From Prorocentrum cordatum (taxonomy: Eukaryota; Sar; Dinophyceae; Prorocentrales; Prorocentraceae): a stretch of DNA of 64,000 bases. The notes under the pieces are model-generated. The model worked only from the letters and a program-made list of their open reading frames with translations. It had not been told where the DNA came from and searched no databases. Of the stretch, positions 54,893-64,000 are shown one piece after another. Position 1 is the first letter of the stretch; each line of letters begins with the position of its first letter. The stretch covers positions 474,946 to 538,945 of the forward strand of contig CAUYUJ010017893.1 of NCBI GenBank assembly GCA_963575745.1, written 5' to 3'. Both the position numbers and the translations under genes were made by a program.

Positions 54893-55058
54893 TGCAGTGG
54901 GGGCCCGACCACAAGAAACCCAACCCTGAGACCCCAGGACGTCCATTGAATTCTGGTGTGGTAACGTCACGCCGTCCATAGCACAACCATCGCCATCCAA
55001 GAAACCCAGGGCACCCTGGAGGCGACCAGGGTGTTTCTTGGCATGGGTCTCCACTGTG
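54893..55058 (+). mobile_element. Rep-A copy 8
   Basis: TGCAGTGGGGGCCCGACCAC to GGGTCTCCACTGTG; about 14 bp are missing near the left end (the CTTCCAC segment). Confidence 0.85.
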
Positions 55059-55260
55059 CAGGTCGAGGCGGAACTGCCATGGACCGAGGCCTGGAGGGTG
55101 CAACTGCTCTGTTACGGATCTACCGGAGGTATAGACAGGAGCGCCGTGGAGCACAGAGCGCCCTGCTGAACAGCTCGCGGGCCAGGCCTGGCGGGCGCGG
55201 GCCTGCAAAAAGAGCTGCGGCCGCAGCGCTCTATCGAGAAGCGCAGGTGGGCACTTCGCC

Positions 55261-55407
55261 AGGTCGGGCGTGTCCTCCTACAGGTGGATTTTGAAAGAAA
55301 AATTTTAAAACATCAAATAATACCCAGAAAGAGCTCAAGAGCACTCCAAAAATCGTCCTCAGACTATTTTTGAATATTCCTCCTGTAGAGGGACAGGCCC
55401 GACTTAA
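55261..55407 (+). mobile_element. Rep-E copy 5
   Basis: AGGTCGGGCGTGTCCTCCTA to GGACAGGCCCGACTTAA with an AT-rich core ending TATTTTTGAATATTCC. Flanking duplication not evident. Confidence 0.85.
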
Positions 55408-56205
55408 ACCTTGCAGGGTGGGGGCTCGATCAGCCTCCGACCCAAAGTCAAACGCCCAGCGTCAGACGCAACCGAGGGGAGGCCCGCAGAATGCGCAAGA
55501 GCGATCCTAGACAGGAGTGACCTCTGCTTGGAGCCGCGTGTACACACATATACACATTTACACTCATGACGATGACAAAAAGGTGTGCGGACCTTCGCCC
55601 GAAACATGTCTTGCACATATTTTCATATGTTGTGGATCGTCTCACGCTCGCGAGACTGCCCCGAAGAATGACCATTGAGCATTCCTGGGGGGCCAGGCCT
55701 AGAGGGTGTGGACGCAGGGCACTCGGGAGGCGTGCCATGTTCTGCTCCAATTTGCAGTGTCTGTTTGGGATCAGCTGCTCGCCATGGGCGACGCGCCGAC
55801 ACCTCCAGAGTTGCACCGACGACCAGCAAATGAAGTCGCCAGGTTCCTGCGCGCAGCTCTACAGAAAGGCAGGGGACCTGGCCCAGGAACATACTCAATG
55901 TGTCCACTAGACTGTGCGCGGCGGCGGTTGCGAGCGCGAGCGTGCTCTCACGGCCATTCTCCTGTCGCCACCTCGGCGCGCGGCTTCGGGGGGGGGGGCG
56001 CGCCGTGGGAGGACCAAGCCTGTAGGCACGCGGGCGCGGATGCTGCAGGGGGGGGGGGCACGGCGGGCCGCACCCAACATGTCACCCTGAGCTCGAGCAG
56101 GAGACCGGCTACAGAGTTGACGTAACCTCGGGAGGTCTGAGTTTTGATCACCCCCTTTGAACTCGGCGGTGACTAGGACTGGTCCTGAAGCCTATTCCTC
56201 CTCCT
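55408..56205. other. no gene recognised
   Basis: A less GC-rich part at 55440-55900 followed by G9 runs at about 55988 and 56048. Open frames on both strands (for example plus 55566-55910) show no motif. Confidence 0.4.
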
Positions 56206-56300
56206 CCCCCCTCTCCCCCTCCTCCTTCTCCTCCTCCTGCTCCTCTTCCTCCTCCTCCTCCTCCTCCTCTTCCTCCTGGTTGTCGTCGTCGTCGATGCGC
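56196..56300 (+). repeat. TCC / GTCGTC trinucleotide tract
   Basis: CTCCTCCTCCT array ending TTGTCGTCGTCGTCG. Confidence 0.9.
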
Positions 56301-56439
56301 GGCGTGTGCTGCGGAACAAGATGGTTACCCGCTATTGGTGAGACCCCAGTCCGAGAACTTCAATAAGGCCGCCGATGCAAATAATTAGCTACCCCTTTTG
56401 GGGGGGTCTAAAGACTTGTCGCGGTTATCCCAAAGTTCA

Positions 56440-56516
56440 TGCTCGTTGAATCTACGACACATACGCGTAATGTTCGTAGATCTACGAACATGATACGATT
56501 GTTTTGTAGATTCGAC
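56440..56516 (+). repeat. imperfect palindrome of about 75 bp
   Basis: The centre GTTCGTAGATCTACGAAC (about 56468-56485) is a perfect 18-bp palindrome. The outer words GTTGAATCTACGACACATAC and GTTTTGTAGATTCGAC also pair. Confidence 0.75.
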
Positions 56517-56649
56517 GAAAACTTCGATCCTGTGGTAAATCAATGCTGTAGTCGATCTGTACTCGAAGAGTCGTGTCGTGGCGACCCGTGCGCTGGCTTC
56601 TGACACTGTGCCGCACGGATTCCTTGCCTCGTCGCTGGCCCGACCCTCC

Positions 56650-57000
56650 CTGTCGCTCCGAGCGCCAGGAGCATGCCGGGGGCGGTGCCCCAGGCGCCGC
56701 CAGGGGGGCCCCAGTGCAAACCCAATAAATACGCGCAGGCCATCGAAGCTTTATGCGCATGCAGATGTGCCTCACTCGAGGGGTCGCGGCCGCGTCGACA
56801 CGGCACGATGCCGCCGTAGCTCCTAGGGTGGAAACAGGTCTTGGACTCTGGGGCCTTCCACCAGGACCAGCTCTTCACCATGAGTCTTCATCTTGAATCG
56901 TTTTGGGCAATCCCGTGGAGCCCCGGGAAGGACCCGGAGAGCCAAAAAAACGTAAACACAAATCCAAGATCTGTGCCCCTTAGGCCCTAGCGCCAACCCG
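56650..57000 (+). repeat. diverged Rep-F pieces
   Basis: GAGCGCCAGGAGCATGCCGG, GGTGCCCCAGGCGCCGCCAG and GGGGGGCCCCAGTGC (56655-56720) resemble the Rep-F centre. AAAACGTAAACACAAATCCA (about 56945) resembles an arm. Confidence 0.45.
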
Positions 57001-57080
57001 AGACACACGAACGGACCTCCGAAAGTTGACGGTTGTGCCGCACTGGGGGCGAAACTTCAAGATACCGATGCCGCACTCAA

Positions 57081-57318
57081 GAGGCCTCCTAGATGGGTCG
57101 GAATAGATCGCGCCGCATCGTCGATACATCGTCGATGCATCCGCAATGCATAGGCGATGCATCGGCGATGCACCAGCGATGCATCGTCGACGTCGGCGAT
57201 GTATCGGCGACGTCGGCGTGAAGCAAATCGGGCTGCACATCGAGCCGCGTCGCCGATGCATCGACGATGCGGCGCGAACCTCAGACCCCATCTACTCGGA
57301 CCCTATCTACGAGGCCTA
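57081..57318 (+). mobile_element. Rep-G copy 3
   Basis: GAGGCCTCCTAGATGGGTCG to GGACCCTATCTACGAGGCCT with at least seven CGATGCAT words and the shared inner GTGAAGCAAATCGGGCTGCA. Confidence 0.88.
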
Positions 57319-57500
57319 GATTGAGGGGGCCCAGGGACACACAAATAAAGAAGTACAAACAAATCCCAGGATTCACCCATAGTTTCTCATATTTTCTGGA
57401 TTCTCGTCTCCCCACCCACTTCCCATGCTTTCCCACATTTTCGAAGGCATCGACGATGAATTGTGTCTGTGTGTCTGTGTCCCTCCAGACCCTCCTGTGG
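57316..57500 (+). repeat. Rep-H copy 3
   Basis: GGGGGCCCAGGGACACACAA, AAATCCCAGGATTCACCC, CCCATGCTTTCCCACATTTT and GTGTCTGTGTGTCTGTGTCC. It is the uninterrupted reference copy and starts at the edge of Rep-G copy 3. Confidence 0.8.
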
Positions 57501-57770
57501 CACGTTCGGGATCAGGACTTCCGGGCGCACCCGGCTGTGCCGACGAGGCACGGGCAGCGGCACGGGCACCTCCCGCTCCTCTCAGGCGCTTCCTCTTCGA
57601 CGCACGCGTGCAGCGGGAGCTGGACCACGACGGGCGCCTCTTCTTCGGCGCATGCAGTGGGCGCTTCTTCCTCGACGCATACAGTAGGGTAGGAGGCGGT
57701 ACCCTCGATCCGTCATTCTTCGCCTCGCCCTTCCCTCCCCCTTCTCGCCGTCGTCCACCTCCTCCTCACT

Positions 57771-57947
57771 TACAGTGGGGGCCAGTCCACGAGAAACCTT
57801 CCACAAGAAACCCAATCCCAAGACCCCAGGACGTCCAGTGATGTTTGGTGTGACGTCACGCTGTCCATCGCAGAACCATCGAAATCCAAGGAACTGGGGG
57901 CACTCTGGAGGCGAGCAGTGTGTTTCTTGGCATGGGTTTCCACTGTA
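57771..57947 (+). mobile_element. Rep-A copy 9
   Basis: TACAGTGGGGGCCAGTCCAC to GGTTTCCACTGTA, 177 bp with both termini intact. Confidence 0.88.
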
Positions 57948-58049
57948 ATTTCGAATCCGGTCCACATCCGTCACTGGACCCCTCCCGGGGTCCGAGCGCA
58001 CCGGCGTTCCGAGCTGGGTTCAGCCGTCCATGGTGAGGAGGGGGGGCGC

Positions 58050-58215
58050 CAGGAGGCCACAAACGATGCCGAGACAATGGGAAAACACAAGATTTTCCAT
58101 GAAGGCCGCGCGAATTTTTTTTGGGGGGGATCGGTGTTGGGCCCCGCTCCCCAGTGCGCGGAGCGCGCCACGCGCGGCGCCTGAGCACCGCCATGGGGGG
58201 GGGACCCAATGCCGC
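58050..58215 (+). repeat. diverged Rep-F copy
   Basis: GGGAAAACACAAGATTTTCC, GCGCGGAGCGCGCCACGCGC and GGCGCCTGAGCACCGCC follow the Rep-F order of arm then GC-rich hairpins. Confidence 0.5.
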
Positions 58216-58397
58216 TACAGGAAATCCGCGCGGGCCTGCGAGAAGCTACGTTTGTGCCGCTTGCTCCAGAAAGAGAACTCTAACTCTGTCGGGTTGGGAG
58301 GATAGGGTCTGGGAAGATGCGGTGCACGACTGTGCCATGAGCACGCTCGGCGTACGCGATAAGACGGATGATCTGGTCATCTCCCCCAGCCCCATTA

Positions 58398-58628
58398 GAG
58401 GCCTCCTAGATGGGGTCAGAGTAGGTAGATGGGGTTGAAGGATCGCGCCGCATCGCCAATACATCGGCGATGCATCGGCGATGCATCAGCGATGCATCGT
58501 CGACGTCGGCGGTGCATCGGCGACGTCGGCGTGAAGCAAATCGGACTCCGCATCGAGCCGCATCGCCGATGCATCGACGATGCGGCGCGATCCTCCGACC
58601 CCATCTGCTCGGACCCCATCTCAGAGGC
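58398..58628 (+). mobile_element. Rep-G copy 4
   Basis: GAGGCCTCCTAGATGGGGTC on the left; CGATCCTCCGACCCCATCTG and CGGACCCCATCTCAGAGGCC on the right. The arms pair over about 70 bp, including GGATCGCGCCGCATCG on both sides. Confidence 0.88.
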
Positions 58629-58789
58629 CCAGACCCCTCCTCCCAACCCGATCACTGTCCTTCAGCCGTGGTGCCGAGGGGGGCCCCCCTGAGGCCAAAG
58701 ACGCTGCCCCGGACTCGACCGGACGTATGCTGCAACTTCGGGGGGCTTCGTCTGCCGCCGCTACTTGCGTCGACACCGCGTCGGATCCG

Positions 58790-58872
58790 TGCCGAACGCT
58801 TCGGATCCGCGTCGAGTCCGCGCCGGATCCGCGCCGCATCCGCGTCGGGTCCGCGTCGAGGCCACGCCGGAT
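58790..58872 (+). repeat. GGATCCGCGTCGAG minisatellite
   Basis: Ten-base-scale units CGCGTCGAGTC / CGCGCCGGATC. Confidence 0.8.
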
Positions 58873-58931
58873 ACAGGAAAAGACTGCGCTGTACAGGACA
58901 GGCAGGGCCCCGCAAAGATGCAGCATGACGG

Positions 58932-59000
58932 GCCCCTCCTCCTCCTCCTCCTCCTCCTCCTCCTCCTCCTTCTCCTCCTCCTCCTCCTCCTCCATTCCTT
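58932..59000 (+). repeat. TCC trinucleotide tract
   Basis: (CTC)n of about 65 bp. Confidence 0.92.
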
Positions 59001-59079
59001 TTCCTTACGAGCAACTCCTCCCGAGGCCAGGTTCTAGAGCGGGCCGGGCGTTTCGCCTGAGACCTCCTCACCATTTATG

Positions 59080-59395
59080 AAACATGCTCTCCCTTAGCGC
59101 CGCGTGAATTCGTCAAAAAAACTGTAAGAACTTCTCAGATTGAGGGTGGGTCGCTTTCAAAATGCGATTCCCGCCTTAGCACCGCGCACATTCATTCTAA
59201 ACATCTGCCAGAGCTTCACGGATTGAGGGCGGACGGTTTTCACAAAATGTGGCTCTCGCCGTAGCGCCGCGTGCTTTCGTTTCAAAAACTTGCAAGAGCT
59301 TCATGGATTGAGGGCGGCTCCTTTTCTAGATGTGGCTCTCGCCCTAGCGCCGCGCACATTCCATGTTTAGCATTTGTAGGAGTTTCACGGATTCC
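59080..59395 (+). repeat. 83-bp tandem repeat, about 3.8 units
   Basis: TAGCGCCGCG(T/C)(G/A)C-type words at about 59095, 59177, 59262 and 59345. Each is followed by (A/G)AGCTTCA(C/T)GGATTGAGGG and a TGTGGCTCTCGCC-like word. Confidence 0.88.
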
Positions 59396-59729
59396 CATGA
59401 GCAGCGTATCAGAGATGGCGTTTTGGAAGGATTCAGGATTACGAGGGTGCAACAGTTACGATTATTCGCGGCGCTGCAGTCCCAGGAACGGCGCTCTGGC
59501 ACGATTCAGCATCGTCATGGCGCAACAGTCAGGTTGATCCGTGGCGTTGGAATCCCGAGAACAATCAGTTGGCATGCTTCAGGGTCTTCAACCGGTTATC
59601 TTCCAACGAGGCCGTTCCCTCAGTGGAAATGAACACTTGCATGGGCCTATGGAGAGGAAGCTTGGAGGGAGGGTTTATTTCAGCATCGTTGATGAATGGC
59701 TCTTGGGTTTACACTGGTCCTCCTCCTCC

Positions 59730-59855
59730 TGACCCCCCCCCCCCTCCCCCCCCCTCCCCCTCCCCCTCCCCCTCCCCCTCCCCCCCCCCTCCCCCCCGTC
59801 CTCATCCCCCTCCTCCTCCTCCTCCTCCTGTCAGTTCTCCTCCTCCTCCTCTTCC
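59730..59855 (+). repeat. C-run / TCC tract before LINE-3
   Basis: C8-C9 runs alternating with CCCTCC, then (TCC)n. Any plus frame through it is Pro/Ser- or Leu-rich, which artificially extends the ORF1 frame upstream of its ATG. Confidence 0.9.
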
Positions 59856-59955
59856 TCAGCCATTGCCCGACTCGAGGACTTCCAGGTGCCAGGAGATTTC
59901 TCGCGTCGCAGGGTGCGGCAAGCTTGGCAGTGGCACCGCCGCCCCGAGCACCCAG

Positions 59956-60924
59956 ATGCCCCCCAAGTCTGGCGATGCGTGGACCTGCTCAGTGTGCCAC
60001 ACGGACGATTGTTGGGGAAGGACGAAAGTATGTTACTGGTGCGAGAAGCCTCGGCAGACACCCAAGAGAGACGGGCAGGGCGACGGACCGAAGGACACAC
60101 ACCAGGATGCCGATGGCGACGCCTCCAACGAAACCACGTCGGGCATCGCGAAGAAGCTGGAGATCTACAGGGCCCGCCTCAAGGATCTCGAACAGCTCGC
60201 GCAGGAGCCAGGCATGGAGTTCGCATCGGATGCCACGTCGAAGTTGCAGGAACAGATCGACGGGCTGCTGGCACAAAAGGAAGCAACGCTACCAGCATGC
60301 TACGCGGAAGTGGCAGTGCGCCGCCGCCTCCGTGGAGCAGAGAAATCACAGTCGAAGGCTGATGCCCATGTGGCAAAGCTCAAGCAGCATCTCGAGGACA
60401 TCCAGACTCAGCTGCGCACCGCGGAGAACAAGGCCGAGCAGGCGAATAAGAAGGTCGAGTCCCTCCGTGCCAAGGAGAAGGCGCTCGCCAGGCCCCCCAC
60501 GTCCAAGGGCTGGGACTCGGTCTGCGCGCGCCTGGAGCTCGCCAAGAAGTCCCTGGGGGCCGACGGCGAGGAGCAGGATGCGGAGGTCATCAAGCAGTTG
60601 GAAGCGGCCCTCGCACTCGCGGCGAAGAAGAAGGCGAGCGCTGCGGAGAAGATGGCCGTGCCGATGGATGAAGACGGGGACAGCCTCAGCGGCGACGGAC
60701 CACGCCACAAGAGGCGCGCTTGCATCGGCACCGAGGAGCAGAGCGAGGACGTCCTCAAGCACAAGGCTAAAGCACGCCCCCAGGAGATCACGACAGCCCT
60801 CAAGCAGGCCGGTGTCAAGGATGAGGAGATCCAGAAGCATGGGCCGATGTTGCATGCGATTATTGCTGACATGGCTGAAAGTTTCCACTTTGCAATGCGG
60901 ATATCGAGCCTGTCGCGTTCCTAG
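59956..60924 (+). CDS. LINE-3 ORF1: zinc-finger and coiled-coil protein
   Basis: The start chosen is ATG 59956-59958 (MPPKSGDAWTCSVC); the frame is open further upstream only because of a Pro-coding repeat. 322 residues. WTCSVCHTDDCWGRTKVC followed by YWCEKPR is a compact four- to five-Cys zinc module. Residues about 50-240 are strongly charged and helical (KLEIYRARLKDLEQLAQEPG, AHVAKLKQHLEDIQTQLRTA) as in coiled coils. The end is acidic, then basic (MDEDGDSLSGDGPRHKRRAC). The layout matches LINE-2 ORF1, which supports a role as a nucleic-acid-binding ORF1p. Intact within itself; the stop at 60922-60924 follows SSLSRS. Confidence 0.82.
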   Translation: MPPKSGDAWTCSVCHTDDCWGRTKVCYWCEKPRQTPKRDGQGDGPKDTHQDADGDASNETTSGIAKKLEIYRARLKDLEQLAQEPGMEFASDATSKLQEQIDGLLAQKEATLPACYAEVAVRRRLRGAEKSQSKADAHVAKLKQHLEDIQTQLRTAENKAEQANKKVESLRAKEKALARPPTSKGWDSVCARLELAKKSLGADGEEQDAEVIKQLEAALALAAKKKASAAEKMAVPMDEDGDSLSGDGPRHKRRACIGTEEQSEDVLKHKAKARPQEITTALKQAGVKDEEIQKHGPMLHAIIADMAESFHFAMRISSLSRS

Positions 60925-60954
60925 TGACCCACCAGAGCAGTGTGCAAGTACCAG

Positions 60955-63900
60955 GGCAGAGAAGCAGGTGTTCATCACATGCAATGCGAACACCGCGAAC
61001 CAGTTCGAGAAGGTTTTGCTCCAACTGCGCTACCAGGTCGAGGCCCCAGTCGTCCTAGGCCAGGAGTTACAGTTGGCGCCAAAACAAGTAGAGCTGCTGT
61101 CGGCCAGGCTCATCAAATATGGCTGGAAGGCGGCAGTGGTGCCTAGTGCGCCTACCAAGCAAGGCATGTGGGCGGGGGTGATGATCGCGGTGCCAAGCCG
61201 CATGGGGATTACCTACCTGCCCGAGCTGATGAAGTGGGACGCCTCGCCTACGGAGTCACCAGGGAGACTCTGTGGGCTACGTCAAGACATGCCGCAAGCA
61301 CGGCATCGCGGTGGGCTCTGTGTACCTCTGAGTGGCAGAAGGGCCCACGAACCGCAACCTCACAATACTCAGCCGCTTCGGGGCGCTCATGGCCGTGGCA
61401 GGCCAACCGCGGGTGCTCGGCGGCGACTTCAACATGGAGCCTCAGGAGCTGATGAGCACGGGTATCATCGCCAAGCTGAAGGGGCACCTGGTCTACGACA
61501 GGAGTGAAGGCACGTGCAGGGGAAGTACGGGCAACTACTCGGTCAGGGACTACTTTATCGTTTCGGAGAGTTTGCTGGAGAATGGGCTTCGAGCGGAAGT
61601 CATGACGTCTTTTGCGGCCAAGCCCCATAGGCCCATCATGATGAAGATAGGACGCCGATCGCCTGTGCCACAGGCCCTCCAGCTCATACAGAAGGCACCG
61701 TGGCCTTTGACTGTGCCAACAGGGTGCCCTACCCCACCAGTGCAGTGGCCACGTCCTCTCCGTAGGGAGCGTGTCGACCACGAGACTCTGAACGCCTTCT
61801 GGCACGATCTCATGCACGCCTAACGAGATGCACTGGAACAGATATCACTGCTTTGACGGCGACGAGCTGCTGGCCCACAGTGGGCATGGCGAAAAGGCTG
61901 TCTACAAGATGCGAGAGCTAGCGCCCCCGACGGTCAGGGACAAGGGAGCCCCGACGGCGCGAACTATGGCAACATAATGGGTGGCGAATATCCTGCGGGA
62001 CCTGGCCCACAGCCTCAGCAGCGACTCGCGCGAGGCAGGCGGCCAGGAGGTGAGCCGCATCAAGTCCATCAAGGAGGCGATGACCCAGCAGTGGGCCCTC
62101 GCACAAGTCCACCAGTATGGAAAGGAGCTGAAGACCCCGTGGCCCCACGTCCTCGAGACCATCCTGGAATGCATGGAAGAGCAGCAGGAGCTGACTGAGA
62201 GCCTGGAGTACCTCAATTACTGGCAGCAGGCCGCGGCGAGAGAGGCTGAAGAGGCGAGGCGGGGCGAGGTCAAGGAGGCCACCAAGGCCTGGCGGGCATG
62301 GGTTCGCAACCACAGCGAGAAGTCCGCGGGGGCCCTGCACAAGTGGACCAAGCCGAAGGTCCCGTGGGAGCCCTTGGTACCACAGAATACGAGGGAGGCA
62401 AAACCCAGACTCGGTGAGCCTCCACAGACTGTCACAGCGGGTGAGACGCCCCAGCACGTCGCCATGATGGACCCGCAGACAGCCGCCAACACAGCGTTGC
62501 AGGAGTGGGAGAGCATATGGCGGTACCAGGTGGACTGGGCTGCGCCATGGTTTGAGCCGCCTGCGGTAGACGAGCCCATGCTACCGCCTATCCTCGGCCA
62601 CCACGTGCTGCACGCCTGCAAGGCTTTCTCCCCCAAGACGGGCCTGGGCGAGTCCAACGTCCACCCCCAGGCTGTGGGCCCAAGGGCCAGCTGTTGGCCT
62701 AGCAGGCCTGGCGAGTATCCTGAACTGCATCGAGCGCGGATCCGACTGGCCCGTCTCGCAGCAGTGCATCATTTTTTGGCTTCAGCCCAAGCCCAAGGGC
62801 GGCATGGGGAATTTGGGGCTTCTACCAGAGCTCGTGCGAGTATGGGAGAAGTCAGGCGCCCGAGATCCAGAAATGGCAAAGCCGAAACCCACGAGCATAC
62901 GATTGGGCTGTGAAGGGCAGGTCCGCTGAACGAGCGGCCTGGATGCAGGGCCTCCTAGCTGAAGGGTCGTTGGCGCAGGGCGAAGCCATCGCCACCGCAT
63001 ATTACGACTTGAGGAAGTGCTACGAGACCGTGCTGCATTCTCTTATTTGGAGCGGTGGCCTGCGCTGGGGATTCCCAAGGCCCTTGCTGCGTGTCATATT
63101 GAGAGTATTTTCTTTGATGAGGAGAGTGGTGCTGAATGGGTGTTACACCGAGGGCAACTTCTGGGCGCAAGGGGTCGTGGCAGGACCCGTGTTCGGCCCA
63201 TTGTGTTTGTCCCTCGTGCTCATCGGCGCTATCGACGACCTCTATATAGCGAACCCGAGGGCCGACATGTGCCTCTACTTCGACGACCTCGCGGCGTCGA
63301 CCAGGGGCGACGTGACCGCCGTGGCAGCGCTCCACATGAAGCTGACTGACGAGATCGTCTTCGCTCTCGAGCAGGTGCTCAAGCTGCAGGTCTCGAGAGG
63401 CAGGGGCGGCAAGACCGTAGTCGCAGTCTCGCATGGCAAGGTGGAGCGGCAGCTAGGCAGCCAGAACACGCAGATGGGCATTCAGGTGGTGCGTGAAGCC
63501 GCGCACTTGGGCGTGACCCAATCAGCTGCGCGGCGACGACGTGCCGGAGCCCAGTCCAAGAGGATCATCAAGGCCAAGGCCAGGAGCTGGAAGATCCAGC
63601 GGGTCAAGGCCGCAGGAAGTGCAGCGCAGAAGGTGGTCAGGCTCGGGATCGCGCCGTCGGAGCTCTACGGCGCGCGCGTGCAGGGCGCCACGGGCGCGCT
63701 GATCACCACGCTCAGGCAGACTGTGGCAGCGGCCTTCCCTGGACGCAACAAGGGAAGGTCGGCCGCGCTGGTGCTGCTGGCGGAGGGCGCGGACCCAGCC
63801 GTGGTAGCCAACGCGGGGCCCGTCGTGGAGTGGGCCAGGGCGTGGCAGGAGGCGACGGACATGGCCACGCGGGACCTCCTGGTGGCGAGCTGGCGCACGT

Positions 63901-64000
63901 GGGTCATGCGACTCCACGGGCATCCGAGGCCGTGGGGCCTAGTGAGAGGACCAGCAGGCGCTTTCATTGCAACTGTAATTCGCCTCGGTTGGAGCACCCA
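60955..64000 (+). pseudogene. LINE-3 ORF2: endonuclease and reverse transcriptase, frameshifted, runs off the window
   Basis: Endonuclease part 1 (frame of 60955-61258): EKQVFITCNANTANQFEKVL, VVLGQELQL and LIKYGWKAAVV. The frame changes at about 61260 to GDSVGYVKTCRKHGIAVGSV, is interrupted by TGA at 61329-61331, and continues EGPTNRNLTILSRF, VLGGDFNMEP and VRDYFIVSE to 61823. The linker is in a third frame (61981-62850): KEAMTQQWALAQVHQYGKEL and HVLHACKAFSPKTGLGES. Reverse transcriptase in the last frame: NPRAYDWAVKGRSAERAAW, YYDLRKCYETV (motif A), QGVVAGPVFGPL (motif B), YFDD (motif C, 63276-63287) and AHLGV. It stays open to the window end. Three or more frameshifts and at least one stop: decayed, or poorly assembled. 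Confidence 0.85.

Noticed and set aside
59698-59712. Possible degraded spliced leader before LINE-3 (GAATGGCTCTTGG)
   Set aside because: Too short and too poorly matched to the SL; no target duplication beside it.

Overview
The window reads as nuclear DNA of a dinoflagellate. The direct evidence is a perfect 22-nt dinoflagellate spliced-leader (SL) sequence on the minus strand at 54491-54512. Supporting signs are a GC-rich, gene-poor sequence dominated by simple repeats, small foldback elements and decayed non-LTR (LINE-like) retrotransposons. I cannot name a species. No bacterial-type operon, rRNA, tRNA or CRISPR array was seen.

The clear coding sequence is retroelement-derived. LINE-1 (1-3729, minus, running off the window start) is one reading frame, endonuclease - reverse transcriptase - zinc fingers, broken only by a TGA at 2191. 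LINE-2 (48168-54512, minus) is a full-length but mutated copy with ORF1, endonuclease, reverse transcriptase and a degenerate RNase H. Its 5' edge is the complete SL, its 3' edge is an A7 tract, and it lies between perfect 16-bp target-site duplications, so it is an inserted cDNA of a trans-spliced transcript. LINE-3 (about 59956-64000, plus, running off the window end) has a complete ORF1 and a frameshifted ORF2. Host-like coding traces are weak: a broken coding block of unknown function (about 23020-24430, plus), a fragment resembling a multi-pass membrane protein (about 13640-13980, minus) and an exon-like segment with splice-site-like borders (43710-43978, minus).

The rest is a mosaic of repeats. 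For reference I call the interspersed families Rep-A to Rep-N. A: about 180 bp, TACAGTGG/CCACTGTA termini, 9 copies. B: about 145 bp, 3 copies. C: about 160 bp, 4 copies. D: 198-bp foldback with 35-bp inverted termini, 3 copies. E: about 155 bp, AT-rich core, AGGTCGGGC termini, 5 copies. F: about 215-bp GC-rich foldback, 3 full copies and several pieces. G: about 235-bp foldback with CGATGCATCG palindromes, 4 copies. H, I, K, L, M, N: shorter families with 2-4 copies. Nearly all asymmetric copies lie in the same orientation, and several are nested in one another.

Tandem arrays include a 2-kb CACTACT satellite with a 475-bp duplication (14760-16790), a CAGCCT array (10590-11250), a 0.6-kb CTA array (34204-34796), a 77-bp array (21368-21940), a C/G-tract foldback around a CCACTGTCCC satellite (30600-31735), and many GGA/TCC tracts. 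These tracts produce long but meaningless open frames.
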